A DNA stretch of 5,418 nucleotides from Allomuricauda sp. (lineage in GTDB: Bacteria; Bacteroidota; Bacteroidia; Flavobacteriales; Flavobacteriaceae). This document shows, piece after piece, positions 1-5,418 of this stretch (positions are counted from its first letter, which is position 1; each line of letters opens with the position of its first letter). The translations under genes and the position numbers were made by a program. The notes below the pieces were generated by a model that saw only the letters and a list, made by a program, of their open reading frames with translations, did no database searches and was not told the origin of the DNA. The stretch covers positions 1 to 5,418 of the forward strand of contig JANQOD010000059.1 in the NCBI GenBank assembly GCA_028289745.1, read 5' to 3'.

Positions 1-1
1 T

Positions 2-1462
2 GTGTCCATTTGCTGTCTCGACGATGCGAAAAAACTGTATTCGGGCTTCGATTTGAGCGACCCCATGACTTCGGTAAGCATGACCATAAACGGTCCGGCG
101 CCCATGTTGCTCGGTTTTTTCATGAACGTTGCCATTGATCAGAATTGTGAAAAGTACATCACAAAAGAAGGTCTTGAAAAAGAGGTCGAGAAAAAAATAA
201 CGGCCATATATACCGGCAAAAAGGCAAAACGACCCGGTTACCGGGGCAATCTTCCCGAGGGCAATAATGGACTGGGGTTGATGCTTTTAGGGGTAACCGG
301 CGATCAAGTGCTTCCCAAAGAAGTCTATGAAAAAATAAAAAGTGAAACCTTGGCACAGGTCAGGGGTACCGTACAAGCAGATATCTTAAAAGAAGACCAG
401 GCACAGAACACCTGTATTTTCTCTACCGAGTTCGCCTTGCGCTTGATGGGCGATGTACAAGAGTACTTCATCTCCAATAAAGTCAGAAATTTTTATTCGG
501 TATCCATTTCGGGTTACCACATCGCCGAGGCCGGGGCCAACCCAATTTCGCAATTGGCCTTTACGCTTTCAAATGGCTTTACCTATGTAGAGTACTATTT
601 GAGCCGTGGGATGAACATTGACGAATTCGGACCCAACCTTTCCTTTTTCTTTTCGAACGGAATCGACCCCGAATATGCCGTGATCGGTCGGGTGGCAAGA
701 AGAATTTGGGCCAAGGCCATGAAAGAAAAATATGGGGCCGGGCCTCGGGCGCAGATGCTGAAGTACCACGTTCAGACCTCAGGTAGAAGCCTGCATGCCC
801 AAGAAATCGATTTCAACGATATCAGAACTACACTGCAAGCTCTTTATGCCATCTATGACAATTGCAATTCGCTGCATACAAACGCCTATGATGAGGCCAT
901 TACAACGCCTACTGAAGAATCGGTGCGACGGGCCATGGCCATACAATTGATCATCAACAAAGAACTGGGCTTGGCGAAGAACGAAAATCCGATGCAGGGT
1001 TCGTTCATCATTGAAGAATTGACCGATTTGGTCGAAGAGGCAGTTTTAATGGAGTTTGACCGTATCACTGAACGTGGTGGGGTGCTTGGCGCTATGGAAA
1101 CCATGTATCAACGTTCAAAGATACAAGAAGAGAGTTTGCACTACGAAACTTTGAAGCATTCAGGAAAATATCCGATCATAGGGGTAAATACCTTTCTTAG
1201 TTCTAAAGGTTCCCCGACCATTTTGCCGGCTGAAGTGATAAGGGCCACCGAAGAGGAAAAACGGCAACAGATCGATACGCTTAAGGGCCTTCATGACATT
1301 CATGCGGAAAAATCGGCAATACTGCTCAAAGAGCTACAACAAACGGCGGTCGCCAATGAGAATTTGTTTGAAAAGCTTATGGAAGTGACCAAATACTGTT
1401 CCCTGGGTCAAATTACCCATGCCTTATTTGAAGTCGGAGGACAGTATAGAAGAAATATGTAA
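2..1462 (+). CDS. icmF: Fused isobutyryl-CoA-mutase-type B12-dependent mutase (IcmF), C-terminal part
   Basis: 5'-partial: the frame is open at base 2 and enters mid-domain, so the GTG there is not a start. It covers most of the TIM-barrel substrate domain and the C-terminus of an adenosylcobalamin-dependent acyl-CoA mutase. Visible landmarks are SVSMTINGPAP (about residues 24-34), the active-site segment SISGYHIAEAGA with Tyr172-His173 (residues 168-179), HVQTSGRSLHAQE (256-268), SLHTNAYDEAI (290-300) and the end GQITHALFEVGGQYRRNM. The insertion at about residues 46-130, containing GYRGNLPEGNNGLGLMLLG, is typical of IcmF and absent from methylmalonyl-CoA mutase. Gln135 (AQNTCIF) stands where methylmalonyl-CoA mutase has its carboxylate-binding Arg (VRNTYIF in the human enzyme), which argues for a non-carboxylated substrate such as isobutyryl-/n-butyryl-CoA. 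Full-length IcmF is about 1,100 residues, with B12-binding and MeaB-like GTPase domains first; those lie outside the window. Cytoplasmic. Many databases label such proteins methylmalonyl-CoA mutase family. Confidence 0.93.
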   Translation: MSICCLDDAKKLYSGFDLSDPMTSVSMTINGPAPMLLGFFMNVAIDQNCEKYITKEGLEKEVEKKITAIYTGKKAKRPGYRGNLPEGNNGLGLMLLGVTGDQVLPKEVYEKIKSETLAQVRGTVQADILKEDQAQNTCIFSTEFALRLMGDVQEYFISNKVRNFYSVSISGYHIAEAGANPISQLAFTLSNGFTYVEYYLSRGMNIDEFGPNLSFFFSNGIDPEYAVIGRVARRIWAKAMKEKYGAGPRAQMLKYHVQTSGRSLHAQEIDFNDIRTTLQALYAIYDNCNSLHTNAYDEAITTPTEESVRRAMAIQLIINKELGLAKNENPMQGSFIIEELTDLVEEAVLMEFDRITERGGVLGAMETMYQRSKIQEESLHYETLKHSGKYPIIGVNTFLSSKGSPTILPAEVIRATEEEKRQQIDTLKGLHDIHAEKSAILLKELQQTAVANENLFEKLMEVTKYCSLGQITHALFEVGGQYRRNM

Positions 1463-1518
1463 ATAGAGAGCATTCAAGACAAATAAAGTGGGTTTGGCAG
1501 GTGTTTTTAAAGAAAAGA

Positions 1519-1944
1519 CTAATATTCATCATTGCGCAAGGAAAGGCGCCACTTTTTGAATGATTTTCTAAAACTCTTGATTTCTTTGCGTAAAAGATTC
1601 AAATATTCCTTTTCTTTTACCCCATCTTTTTCAAGACCATTACAATAGGCAAGTACGTTGCGCGTCATAATATTGATGAACGTAACGCTTTTCATCCGAA
1701 CGGCGTAAGATTTGCTTTGTGCGGCATGTTCTATTTCTTTGGTGATGAGCGAAGTATCCGTCACTAAAGAATCATAAAGATTATCCCTAAGACTATTCGA
1801 TTGCCGAAGCGCAAATAAATCTTTGTTGTACGAAAAATATGAAGCCACAGCATTGCTCAAATCACGTAGATCAAGTGATTTTCTATAAACCGGCAACGAA
1901 TACAAAGAGTTGCTTTCCATTCTTTTAGAGCAATTTTTAATCAT
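1519..1944 (-). CDS. Small basic all-helical protein of unknown function
   Basis: Function not recognised. The 141-residue product has no signal peptide, no membrane segment and no obvious catalytic motif. It reads as about four amphipathic helices (roughly residues 18-38, 50-77, 80-104 and 111-134), with a Lys/Arg-rich last helix (LLRKEIKSFRKSFKKWRLSLR). The opening LPVYRKSLDL and the four-helix pattern recall, weakly, the four-helix-bundle proteins related to 23S rRNA intervening-sequence proteins and Avd; this is an impression only. The start is uncertain: ATG at 1944 gives MIKNCSKR, while ATG at 1920 (MESNSLYSLPVY) gives a more natural 133-residue protein preceded by AAAAGA. Neither has a strong ribosome-binding site. 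It is divergent from the Lrp-type regulator, with only 94 bp between starts, so it is a plausible target of that regulator. It is convergent with the mutase gene. Confidence 0.7.
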   Translation of the reverse strand: MIKNCSKRMESNSLYSLPVYRKSLDLRDLSNAVASYFSYNKDLFALRQSNSLRDNLYDSLVTDTSLITKEIEHAAQSKSYAVRMKSVTFINIMTRNVLAYCNGLEKDGVKEKEYLNLLRKEIKSFRKSFKKWRLSLRNDEY

Positions 1945-1966
1945 AATAAAATTACATCAGAATCAA

Positions 1967-1980
1967 GAAAGTTGACTTTC
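1967..1980. promoter_or_regulatory. Perfect 14-bp inverted repeat, candidate operator
   Basis: GAAAGTTGACTTTC: 6-bp arms GAAAGT/ACTTTC around a 2-base centre. It lies in the divergent region between the small helical gene and the lrp-type gene, 24 bp upstream of the lrp -7 box, where an activator or autorepressor could bind. Lrp/AsnC proteins bind palindromic sites of about 13-15 bp. Assignment to this regulator is inference from size and position. Confidence 0.4.
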
Positions 1981-2004
1981 AAAACCAAAGTGATAATATT
2001 TATA

Positions 2005-2012
2005 TACCTTTG
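2005..2012 (+). promoter_or_regulatory. Bacteroidota -7 promoter box for the lrp-type gene
   Basis: TACCTTTG is an exact match to the Bacteroidota -7 consensus TAnnTTTG. It lies 26 bp before the TTG start, predicting a leader of about 20 nt. No TTG -33 element is present at the usual spacing; the nearest TTG (1972-1974) is several bases too far upstream, so the promoter may depend on an activator or be weak. Confidence 0.55.
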
Positions 2013-2016
2013 ATTT

Positions 2017-2036
2017 TAATTTTTTTAAAAAAATTA
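2017..2036. repeat. 20-bp perfect AT-only palindrome in the lrp leader
   Basis: TAA, seven T, seven A, then TTA: every base of the 20 pairs with its mirror. It starts 4 bp after the -7 box and ends 2 bp before the TTG start, so it covers the expected transcription start and nearly all of the leader. It could be an AT-rich operator for the regulator encoded just downstream, an intrinsically bent A-tract or, in RNA, a weak A-U hairpin over the initiation region. The symmetry is seen directly; the role is inference. Confidence 0.5.
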
Positions 2037-2038
2037 CT

Positions 2039-2485
2039 TTGGATTTAAAAGTAGATAAATTGAATATTCGCATCCTGAAACAACTCAGGAAAAATGCCAG
2101 GGAATCTTTTGCGAAAATCGGACGTAAAGTCGGGCTTACCCCTCCCGCGGTGGCAGAGCGAATCAAAAAAATGGAAGATTTGGGTGTCATCAAGGGTTAT
2201 CATACAAAACTATCTTATGGTCACCTAGGGTACCAATTGAGGGCCATTATCATGCTCAGGGCGTTCATGGGCAAACTGAAGCCTTTTTTAGATAGGGTGA
2301 AGTCTTATGATGAAGTAATCAATTGCTATCGTATTACCGGTAATGAAAACATTGTCATGGAAGTAGTGTTGAGCGATCAAGCGCACTTAGAAAGATTCAT
2401 AGACGAACTGATCGGTTATGGCGAGTGTAGAACACATATTGTACTATCGAATGTGGTTTCGAACGATCCCTTGAACAAAATGTAG
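2039..2485 (+). CDS. Lrp/AsnC-family transcriptional regulator
   Basis: DNA-binding regulator of 148 residues, the usual length of the family. The N-terminal winged helix-turn-helix covers about residues 5-55: DKLNIRILKQLRKNARESF leads into IGRKVGLTPPAVAERIKKMEDLGVIKGY, with the family signature LTPPAVAERIKKME in the recognition helix and the wing after it. A RAM-type effector and oligomerisation domain covers about residues 66-140, with YRITGNENIVMEVVLSD and the closing THIVLSNVV. The start is TTG at 2039: no ATG or GTG lies in frame between the upstream TAA (1994-1996) and the helix-turn-helix, and the exact -7 box at 2005-2012 fits this start. No Shine-Dalgarno sequence is visible, only an A/T palindrome. 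Family members are dimers to octamers that often sense amino acids and autoregulate; the effector here cannot be read from sequence. Two palindromes upstream suggest autoregulation and possible control of the divergent small helical gene. Confidence 0.93.
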   Translation: MDLKVDKLNIRILKQLRKNARESFAKIGRKVGLTPPAVAERIKKMEDLGVIKGYHTKLSYGHLGYQLRAIIMLRAFMGKLKPFLDRVKSYDEVINCYRITGNENIVMEVVLSDQAHLERFIDELIGYGECRTHIVLSNVVSNDPLNKM

Positions 2486-2490
2486 TTACG

Positions 2491-2521
2491 AACAATTGTT
2501 TGACCAATTTTAAAAAGTCAA
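2491..2521. promoter_or_regulatory. Palindrome cluster upstream of the hydrolase gene
   Basis: The first ten bases, AACAATTGTT, are a perfect palindrome. Overlapping its last base is a spaced inverted repeat, TTGAC (2500-2504) and GTCAA (2517-2521), around an AT-rich centre. The right half contains AAAGTCAA, the complement of TTGACTTT in the palindrome at 1967-1980. It could be a second binding site for the neighbouring Lrp-type regulator, but an 8-base match between two short AT-rich regions can easily arise by chance. The rest of the 2486-2586 spacer shows no terminator-like GC stem with a T-run. Confidence 0.2.
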
Positions 2522-2586
2522 TACGAGTTCATTATCTTTATTGTACCACAAAACAGGTTTGGCCAGATTTTTGTGTTAATATCGCT

Positions 2587-4005
2587 ATGAAAAAGAATTA
2601 CAGTATCGCTTTTGTCTTTCTATTATTTTTTCAACTACTTATATCGCAAGAACTCATATTAAAAAAAGGAATCGTACTTGATTCCCTATCGGTTGGTGAA
2701 GGGTCTGGCGAAACCTACGCGCTTTATTTGCCCTCCGATTTTGCAATGACCAAGAAATGGCCCGTCTTATTCGTTTTTGATATGGATGGAAAAGGCAAAC
2801 AGGCTCTTTCAATGTTCAAGAACGCGGCAGAGAAAGAAGGTTATGTTCTAGCATCGCCCAATCATATCAACGATACAATTTCACTTTCAGAAAATATGCT
2901 ACGAACCAGTAGAACCATTGAAAGAGTTGTTCAAGTATTGCCCGTCCATAATAGTAGAATCTTTGTGGCGGGCTTTTCAAATGGTGGTCGTTTTGCGAAT
3001 GTTACACCTTATTTTCTAAAAAACATAAAGGGCATTATTTCTTGTGGGGCTTCACTGATGAACCCAGAAATGCTCGGGTCGAAAAATCGTTTTCATTTTA
3101 TCGGAATTGTTGGTAATGAAGACTTCAATTATACTGAGCTCTTGAAATTACGGAAGATCTTGCACCGAATGAAATTTCAAAATCAATTGCTCGTTTTTGA
3201 AGGTGGCCAAGAATGGCCAAATAACGATTTATTGCAAACGGCTTTAACACGGTTCAATTTGTCAGATATGGCCAAGGGCATCGTTCTTAAAGATTCCGTT
3301 TATGTTCAAAAAGCATATAACAAAGATTTGCGGCGCTTTTCTGTATTGCGTGGCCAGTTGAAACTGTTGATAGCAGAAAAGGTGCTGGATGAAATGCTGT
3401 CCGTATACAGATTGCACCTGAATACCGATTCGCTGAAAGGGTTGAAGAAAGGCCTTCGAAAAGAAAGATTGTATAGAACCCTGAAGCGCAACGAGAATGC
3501 AGCTCTTTTCAAAGAATCCCTTCTAAAGGAAGATTACATATACTACCTAGATGAAGATGTGCTCTCCTATAATTACAATAACCTTGGATGGTGGAATTAT
3601 CAAATGTCAGAGCTTGATAAATTCATTCAGGGCGGCAATACCGCTGAAAAAGCCATGGGTCATCGTCTTTTTGGTTTTGTCAATGCGTTGATTGAAGATA
3701 ATATTGATTTAATAAAGTCAGAAAAACAGGTAGATGAAGAAGCCCTGTTGTTTCTAAATATGCTCAAAACCATAACCGAACCCACTGATTTTGACCCTTA
3801 TCTTGAAGTGATTTCGCTGGCTGCAAAAAATGAAGATTTTGGCACTGCCATTTTTTATCTGGAAGAGGCCCTAAAAAAAGGGTTTAAAGACAAAGAAAAA
3901 TTATACACGGTCGAACATACTGCGCTTTTACGCATTACACCCGAGTTCAACAAGGTAGTGGAAAAGTACTTGAAAGATGCACGTTATGAGATTATTGAAG
4001 AATGA
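2587..4005 (+). CDS. Secreted alpha/beta-hydrolase-fold protein with helical C-terminal extension; catalytic His apparently Gln
   Basis: The product is 472 residues. ATG at 2587 is chosen because it begins directly with a signal peptide, MKKNYSIAFVFLLFFQLLIS, with likely cleavage before QELILKKG; the open frame extends to a TTG at 2500, but those residues would precede the signal. Periplasmic or secreted. Residues about 28-230 read as an esterase/depolymerase-like alpha/beta hydrolase: ALYLPSDF, FVFDMDGKG, nucleophile elbow GFSNGG with Ser131, then VGNEDFNY with acid candidate Asp179. The third triad position normally reads GGHEWP in this group; here it is GGQEWP, with Gln208 (codon CAA, 3208-3210). 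The enzyme may therefore be inactive, altered, or use another His. Residues about 240-472 are helix-rich, ending in TPR-like segments (DFGTAIFYLEEALKKGFKDKEKLYTVEHTALLRITPEF). Substrate unknown. It follows the Lrp-type gene by 101 bp and its 3' end overlaps the convergent DJ-1-like gene. Confidence 0.8.
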   Translation: MKKNYSIAFVFLLFFQLLISQELILKKGIVLDSLSVGEGSGETYALYLPSDFAMTKKWPVLFVFDMDGKGKQALSMFKNAAEKEGYVLASPNHINDTISLSENMLRTSRTIERVVQVLPVHNSRIFVAGFSNGGRFANVTPYFLKNIKGIISCGASLMNPEMLGSKNRFHFIGIVGNEDFNYTELLKLRKILHRMKFQNQLLVFEGGQEWPNNDLLQTALTRFNLSDMAKGIVLKDSVYVQKAYNKDLRRFSVLRGQLKLLIAEKVLDEMLSVYRLHLNTDSLKGLKKGLRKERLYRTLKRNENAALFKESLLKEDYIYYLDEDVLSYNYNNLGWWNYQMSELDKFIQGGNTAEKAMGHRLFGFVNALIEDNIDLIKSEKQVDEEALLFLNMLKTITEPTDFDPYLEVISLAAKNEDFGTAIFYLEEALKKGFKDKEKLYTVEHTALLRITPEFNKVVEKYLKDARYEIIEE

Positions 4006-4720
4006 GGCTGGGCACCTCTTCCAAGTTCCAATCGATGACCAGTCCGTCGGCCAATGATCGGGCGATTTCTTTTCCATATAGCCTTTCACAGAGATAGAGG
4101 GCCGCTTCAAAACTTTTGGCACCCCCCGCGGAGGTGATATATTTGCCATCATGAACGAAGAGCACACTGTCTTTGACGTGCAATTGCGGAAACATTTGTT
4201 TGTATTTTTCGATATCGTTGGGGAAGGTGGTCGAAACCACATCATTTAACAACCCGGCCTTTGCCAATACGAATGCGCCATCACAATGTGAGGTCATATA
4301 TAAGGCTTCTTTGTCGATTCTTTTGACAAAGTTCAGCATGAGGGTATCGTTCAAATCGCTATCGAGATGGTGTTCGGCACTCGGCACCACCAAAATGTCA
4401 ATTTTGGGGATGGAATCTTGGGTATAATCAAAATCAGGGAGTATTCGCACTCCCTCAAAAGTGGTAATGGCATCTAAGGTATTTGCCACGGTAAAAGTAT
4501 TCATCACCTTAATGTTTTTGCGGTATTGGGTATGTTGAAAAATATCAAAAGGCGCTGTGAATTCAGTGTTATAGGTGCCATTCATGATCAAAAAGGCCAC
4601 ATTGTAGCCATTCGAATTTAACAATGGCCTTACAGACTCGGACTTTGGCTCGGTTTTGGCCTTCTCTTTACAGCTTGAAAAAAGTATGACGAGAAAACAT
4701 AAGATCAGGTATGGCCTCAT
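3992..4720 (-). CDS. DJ-1/PfpI-family (class I glutamine amidotransferase-like) lipoprotein
   Basis: The product has 242 residues. A short N-terminus ending in ILFSSC puts a lipobox cysteine at residue 17, so the protein is probably lipidated and anchored in the envelope; the following KEKAKTEPKSES is a charged linker rather than an evident surface-export signal. From about residue 38 it is a DJ-1/PfpI fold: VAFLIMNGTYNTEFTAPFDIF with the usual Glu53, DILVVPSAEHH, the nucleophile elbow SHCDGAFVLAKAGLL with Cys146, then SAGGAKSFEAALYLCERLYGKEIARSLADGLVIDW. It resembles the amidase-like N-terminal domain of GlxA-type AraC regulators, but no helix-turn-helix domain follows. The common TTHW stretch after the elbow reads STTFPND, so the usual His is missing, and the usual PGG loop reads PSAE. 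Activity unknown; hydrolase, glyoxalase-like or non-enzymatic sensing roles are possible. The TAA stop lies inside the last codons of the convergent hydrolase gene (14-bp overlap). It is divergent from the DUF1684 gene, with a 67-bp gap. Confidence 0.85.
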   Translation of the reverse strand: MRPYLILCFLVILFSSCKEKAKTEPKSESVRPLLNSNGYNVAFLIMNGTYNTEFTAPFDIFQHTQYRKNIKVMNTFTVANTLDAITTFEGVRILPDFDYTQDSIPKIDILVVPSAEHHLDSDLNDTLMLNFVKRIDKEALYMTSHCDGAFVLAKAGLLNDVVSTTFPNDIEKYKQMFPQLHVKDSVLFVHDGKYITSAGGAKSFEAALYLCERLYGKEIARSLADGLVIDWNLEEVPSLILQ

Positions 4721-4762
4721 ATTCTAGATATTATGATTTATGGAGAAAAAATACGTAGGTTG

Positions 4763-4770
4763 TATTTTTG
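4763..4770 (+). promoter_or_regulatory. Bacteroidota -7 promoter box for the DUF1684 gene
   Basis: TATTTTTG exactly matches TAnnTTTG and lies 17 bp before the ATG at 4788, giving a very short leader of about 10-12 nt. There is no TTG at the usual -33 spacing. The box supports the start at 4788 over the in-frame ATG at 4740, which lies upstream of it. Confidence 0.5.
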
Positions 4771-4787
4771 TGGAAAAGTACGGAAAT

Positions 4788-5418
4788 ATGCGCTACCTCT
4801 TCTTTGCCCTTATTTTTTTTCTCTTGGGATGCAGGCAAGAGAAGCGATACCATGACCAAAAAGATAGTGTCGTGCCGGTTACCTCAAAAGAAGTAGCTGA
4901 AATCATTGCCTATCAGAAAAGGTTGAATGCCGAATTCAAAAACCCTGAAACATCGCCATTGCCCGATCGGCACCGAAAAAATTTTGAGGGATTGGATTTC
5001 TTTGCCCCCGATACCTCATATATAATAAAAGCCCGTTTTGAACGAACCCCGGATGCCATTCCTTTTTTCATGCCCACGACCACAGGAAGAAAAACGAAAG
5101 AAGTCGTCTATGGTATTGCACATTTTGAATTGAATGGCAAGAAACACCGATTGGAAGTCTATAAGACACTCGATTTGCTGAACAATATGGGGCGCAAAGA
5201 TTATCTGTTCTTGCCCTTTTTGGATGAGACCAATGGCAATGAAACCTACGGCGGTGGCCGATACATTAGCCTAAGCATTCCCAAGGGGGATACTTTGGTC
5301 ATTGATTTCAACCAGGCTTACAATCCCTATTGTGTCTACAACAAAAAATACTCCTGCCCTCTAGTGCCGAGGCAAAATTATTTGAGAACTAATGTGAGAG
5401 CAGGAGTGAAAGATTTTA
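4788..5418 (+). CDS. DUF1684-family lipoprotein (3'-partial)
   Basis: The frame runs off the window after 210 full codons and lacks probably only a few residues, since the family usually ends soon after the AGxK motif seen here at residues 205-208 (AGVK). MRYLFFALIFFLLGC is a lipoprotein signal with the lipobox cysteine at residue 15. The body carries the DUF1684 signature: YLFLPFLDETNGNETYGGGRYISL (139-162), VIDFNQAYNPYC (171-182) and KKYSCPLVPRQNYL (186-199), with conserved-looking Cys182 and Cys190. The molecular function of the family is not known; it is not an enzyme I can assign. An in-frame ATG at 4740 would add 16 residues (MEKKYVGCIFVEKYGN), but this would bury the signal peptide and place the start upstream of the -7 box, so 4788 is preferred. 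GGAA at 4782-4785 is a weak ribosome-binding candidate. It is divergent from the DJ-1-like lipoprotein gene. Confidence 0.88.
   Translation, partial: MRYLFFALIFFLLGCRQEKRYHDQKDSVVPVTSKEVAEIIAYQKRLNAEFKNPETSPLPDRHRKNFEGLDFFAPDTSYIIKARFERTPDAIPFFMPTTTGRKTKEVVYGIAHFELNGKKHRLEVYKTLDLLNNMGRKDYLFLPFLDETNGNETYGGGRYISLSIPKGDTLVIDFNQAYNPYCVYNKKYSCPLVPRQNYLRTNVRAGVKDF

Noticed and set aside
159..1104. Several minus-strand open frames of 65-72 codons inside the mutase gene
   Set aside because: They are antisense to strongly conserved mutase sequence and have no start context or domain.
1463..1518. Terminator between the mutase and the convergent small gene
   Set aside because: There is a short T-run at 1504-1508 but no GC-rich stem in front of it on either strand.
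2533..2540. TATCTTTA as a promoter box for the hydrolase
   Set aside because: It lacks the final G of TAnnTTTG and has no TTG at -33 spacing; other one-mismatch matches (2554-2561, 2566-2573) are equally good, so none is supported.
2500..2586. TTG start at 2500 for the hydrolase, adding 29 residues
   Set aside because: The added residues precede a clear signal peptide that begins at ATG 2587, and the TTG lies inside an inverted repeat in the spacer; no ribosome-binding site supports it.
3928..4245. Minus-strand open frame of 105 codons across the hydrolase/DJ-1-like junction
   Set aside because: It overlaps two conserved genes in another frame and has a low-complexity, shadow-like composition.
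4173..4427. Plus-strand open frame of 84 codons inside the DJ-1-like gene
   Set aside because: It is antisense to a well-supported conserved domain, and its translation has no recognisable features.
4740..4787. Upstream in-frame ATG for the DUF1684 gene
   Set aside because: It would put 16 residues before the lipoprotein signal and would start translation ahead of the exact -7 box at 4763-4770.
1..5418. CRISPR array, tRNA/rRNA, insertion sequence or prophage signs
   Set aside because: No regularly spaced repeats, transposase or integrase motifs, terminal repeats or RNA-gene signatures were seen on either strand.

Overview
The window looks like chromosomal DNA of a marine-type member of the Flavobacteriia (Bacteroidota). 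The evidence is threefold: exact TAnnTTTG boxes (the Bacteroidota -7 promoter element) just ahead of two genes; starts with little or no Shine-Dalgarno pairing; and a fused-mutase C-terminus, exported hydrolase and lipoprotein families of the kind common in Flavobacteriaceae. The genus cannot be fixed from the sequence.

Layout. (1) Bases 2-1462, plus strand: the C-terminal 486 residues of a B12-dependent acyl-CoA mutase of the IcmF type; the cobalamin-binding and G-protein parts lie upstream of the window. (2) 1519-1944, minus strand: a small, basic, all-helical protein of unknown function, convergent with the mutase. (3) 1945-2038: an AT-rich divergent intergenic region with two perfect palindromes and an exact -7 box. 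(4) 2039-2485, plus: an Lrp/AsnC-family regulator starting at TTG. (5) 2587-4005, plus: a secreted alpha/beta-hydrolase-fold protein with a helical C-terminal extension; its nucleophile Ser and acid Asp are visible, but Gln stands where the catalytic His is expected. (6) 3992-4720, minus: a DJ-1/PfpI-fold lipoprotein whose 3' end overlaps the hydrolase by 14 bp. (7) 4788 to the window end, plus: a DUF1684 lipoprotein, divergent from (6) and missing only its last few residues.

How the genes relate. They do not form one operon: strands alternate and each gene seems to have its own control. The likeliest regulatory unit is the Lrp-type regulator with its palindromic, divergent promoter region, which may control both itself and the small helical protein. 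Three of the six genes (hydrolase, DJ-1-like, DUF1684) carry export signals, so the right half of the window is an envelope-protein region. The IcmF fragment is the only one with a clear metabolic role, coenzyme-B12 carbon-skeleton rearrangement of a short branched acyl-CoA.

I see no tRNA, rRNA, CRISPR array, insertion sequence, attachment site or convincing intrinsic terminator. I do not see a clear new multi-gene system. The points most worth a second look are the hydrolase with the missing histidine, the 20-bp palindrome in the lrp leader, and the exported DJ-1-like protein.
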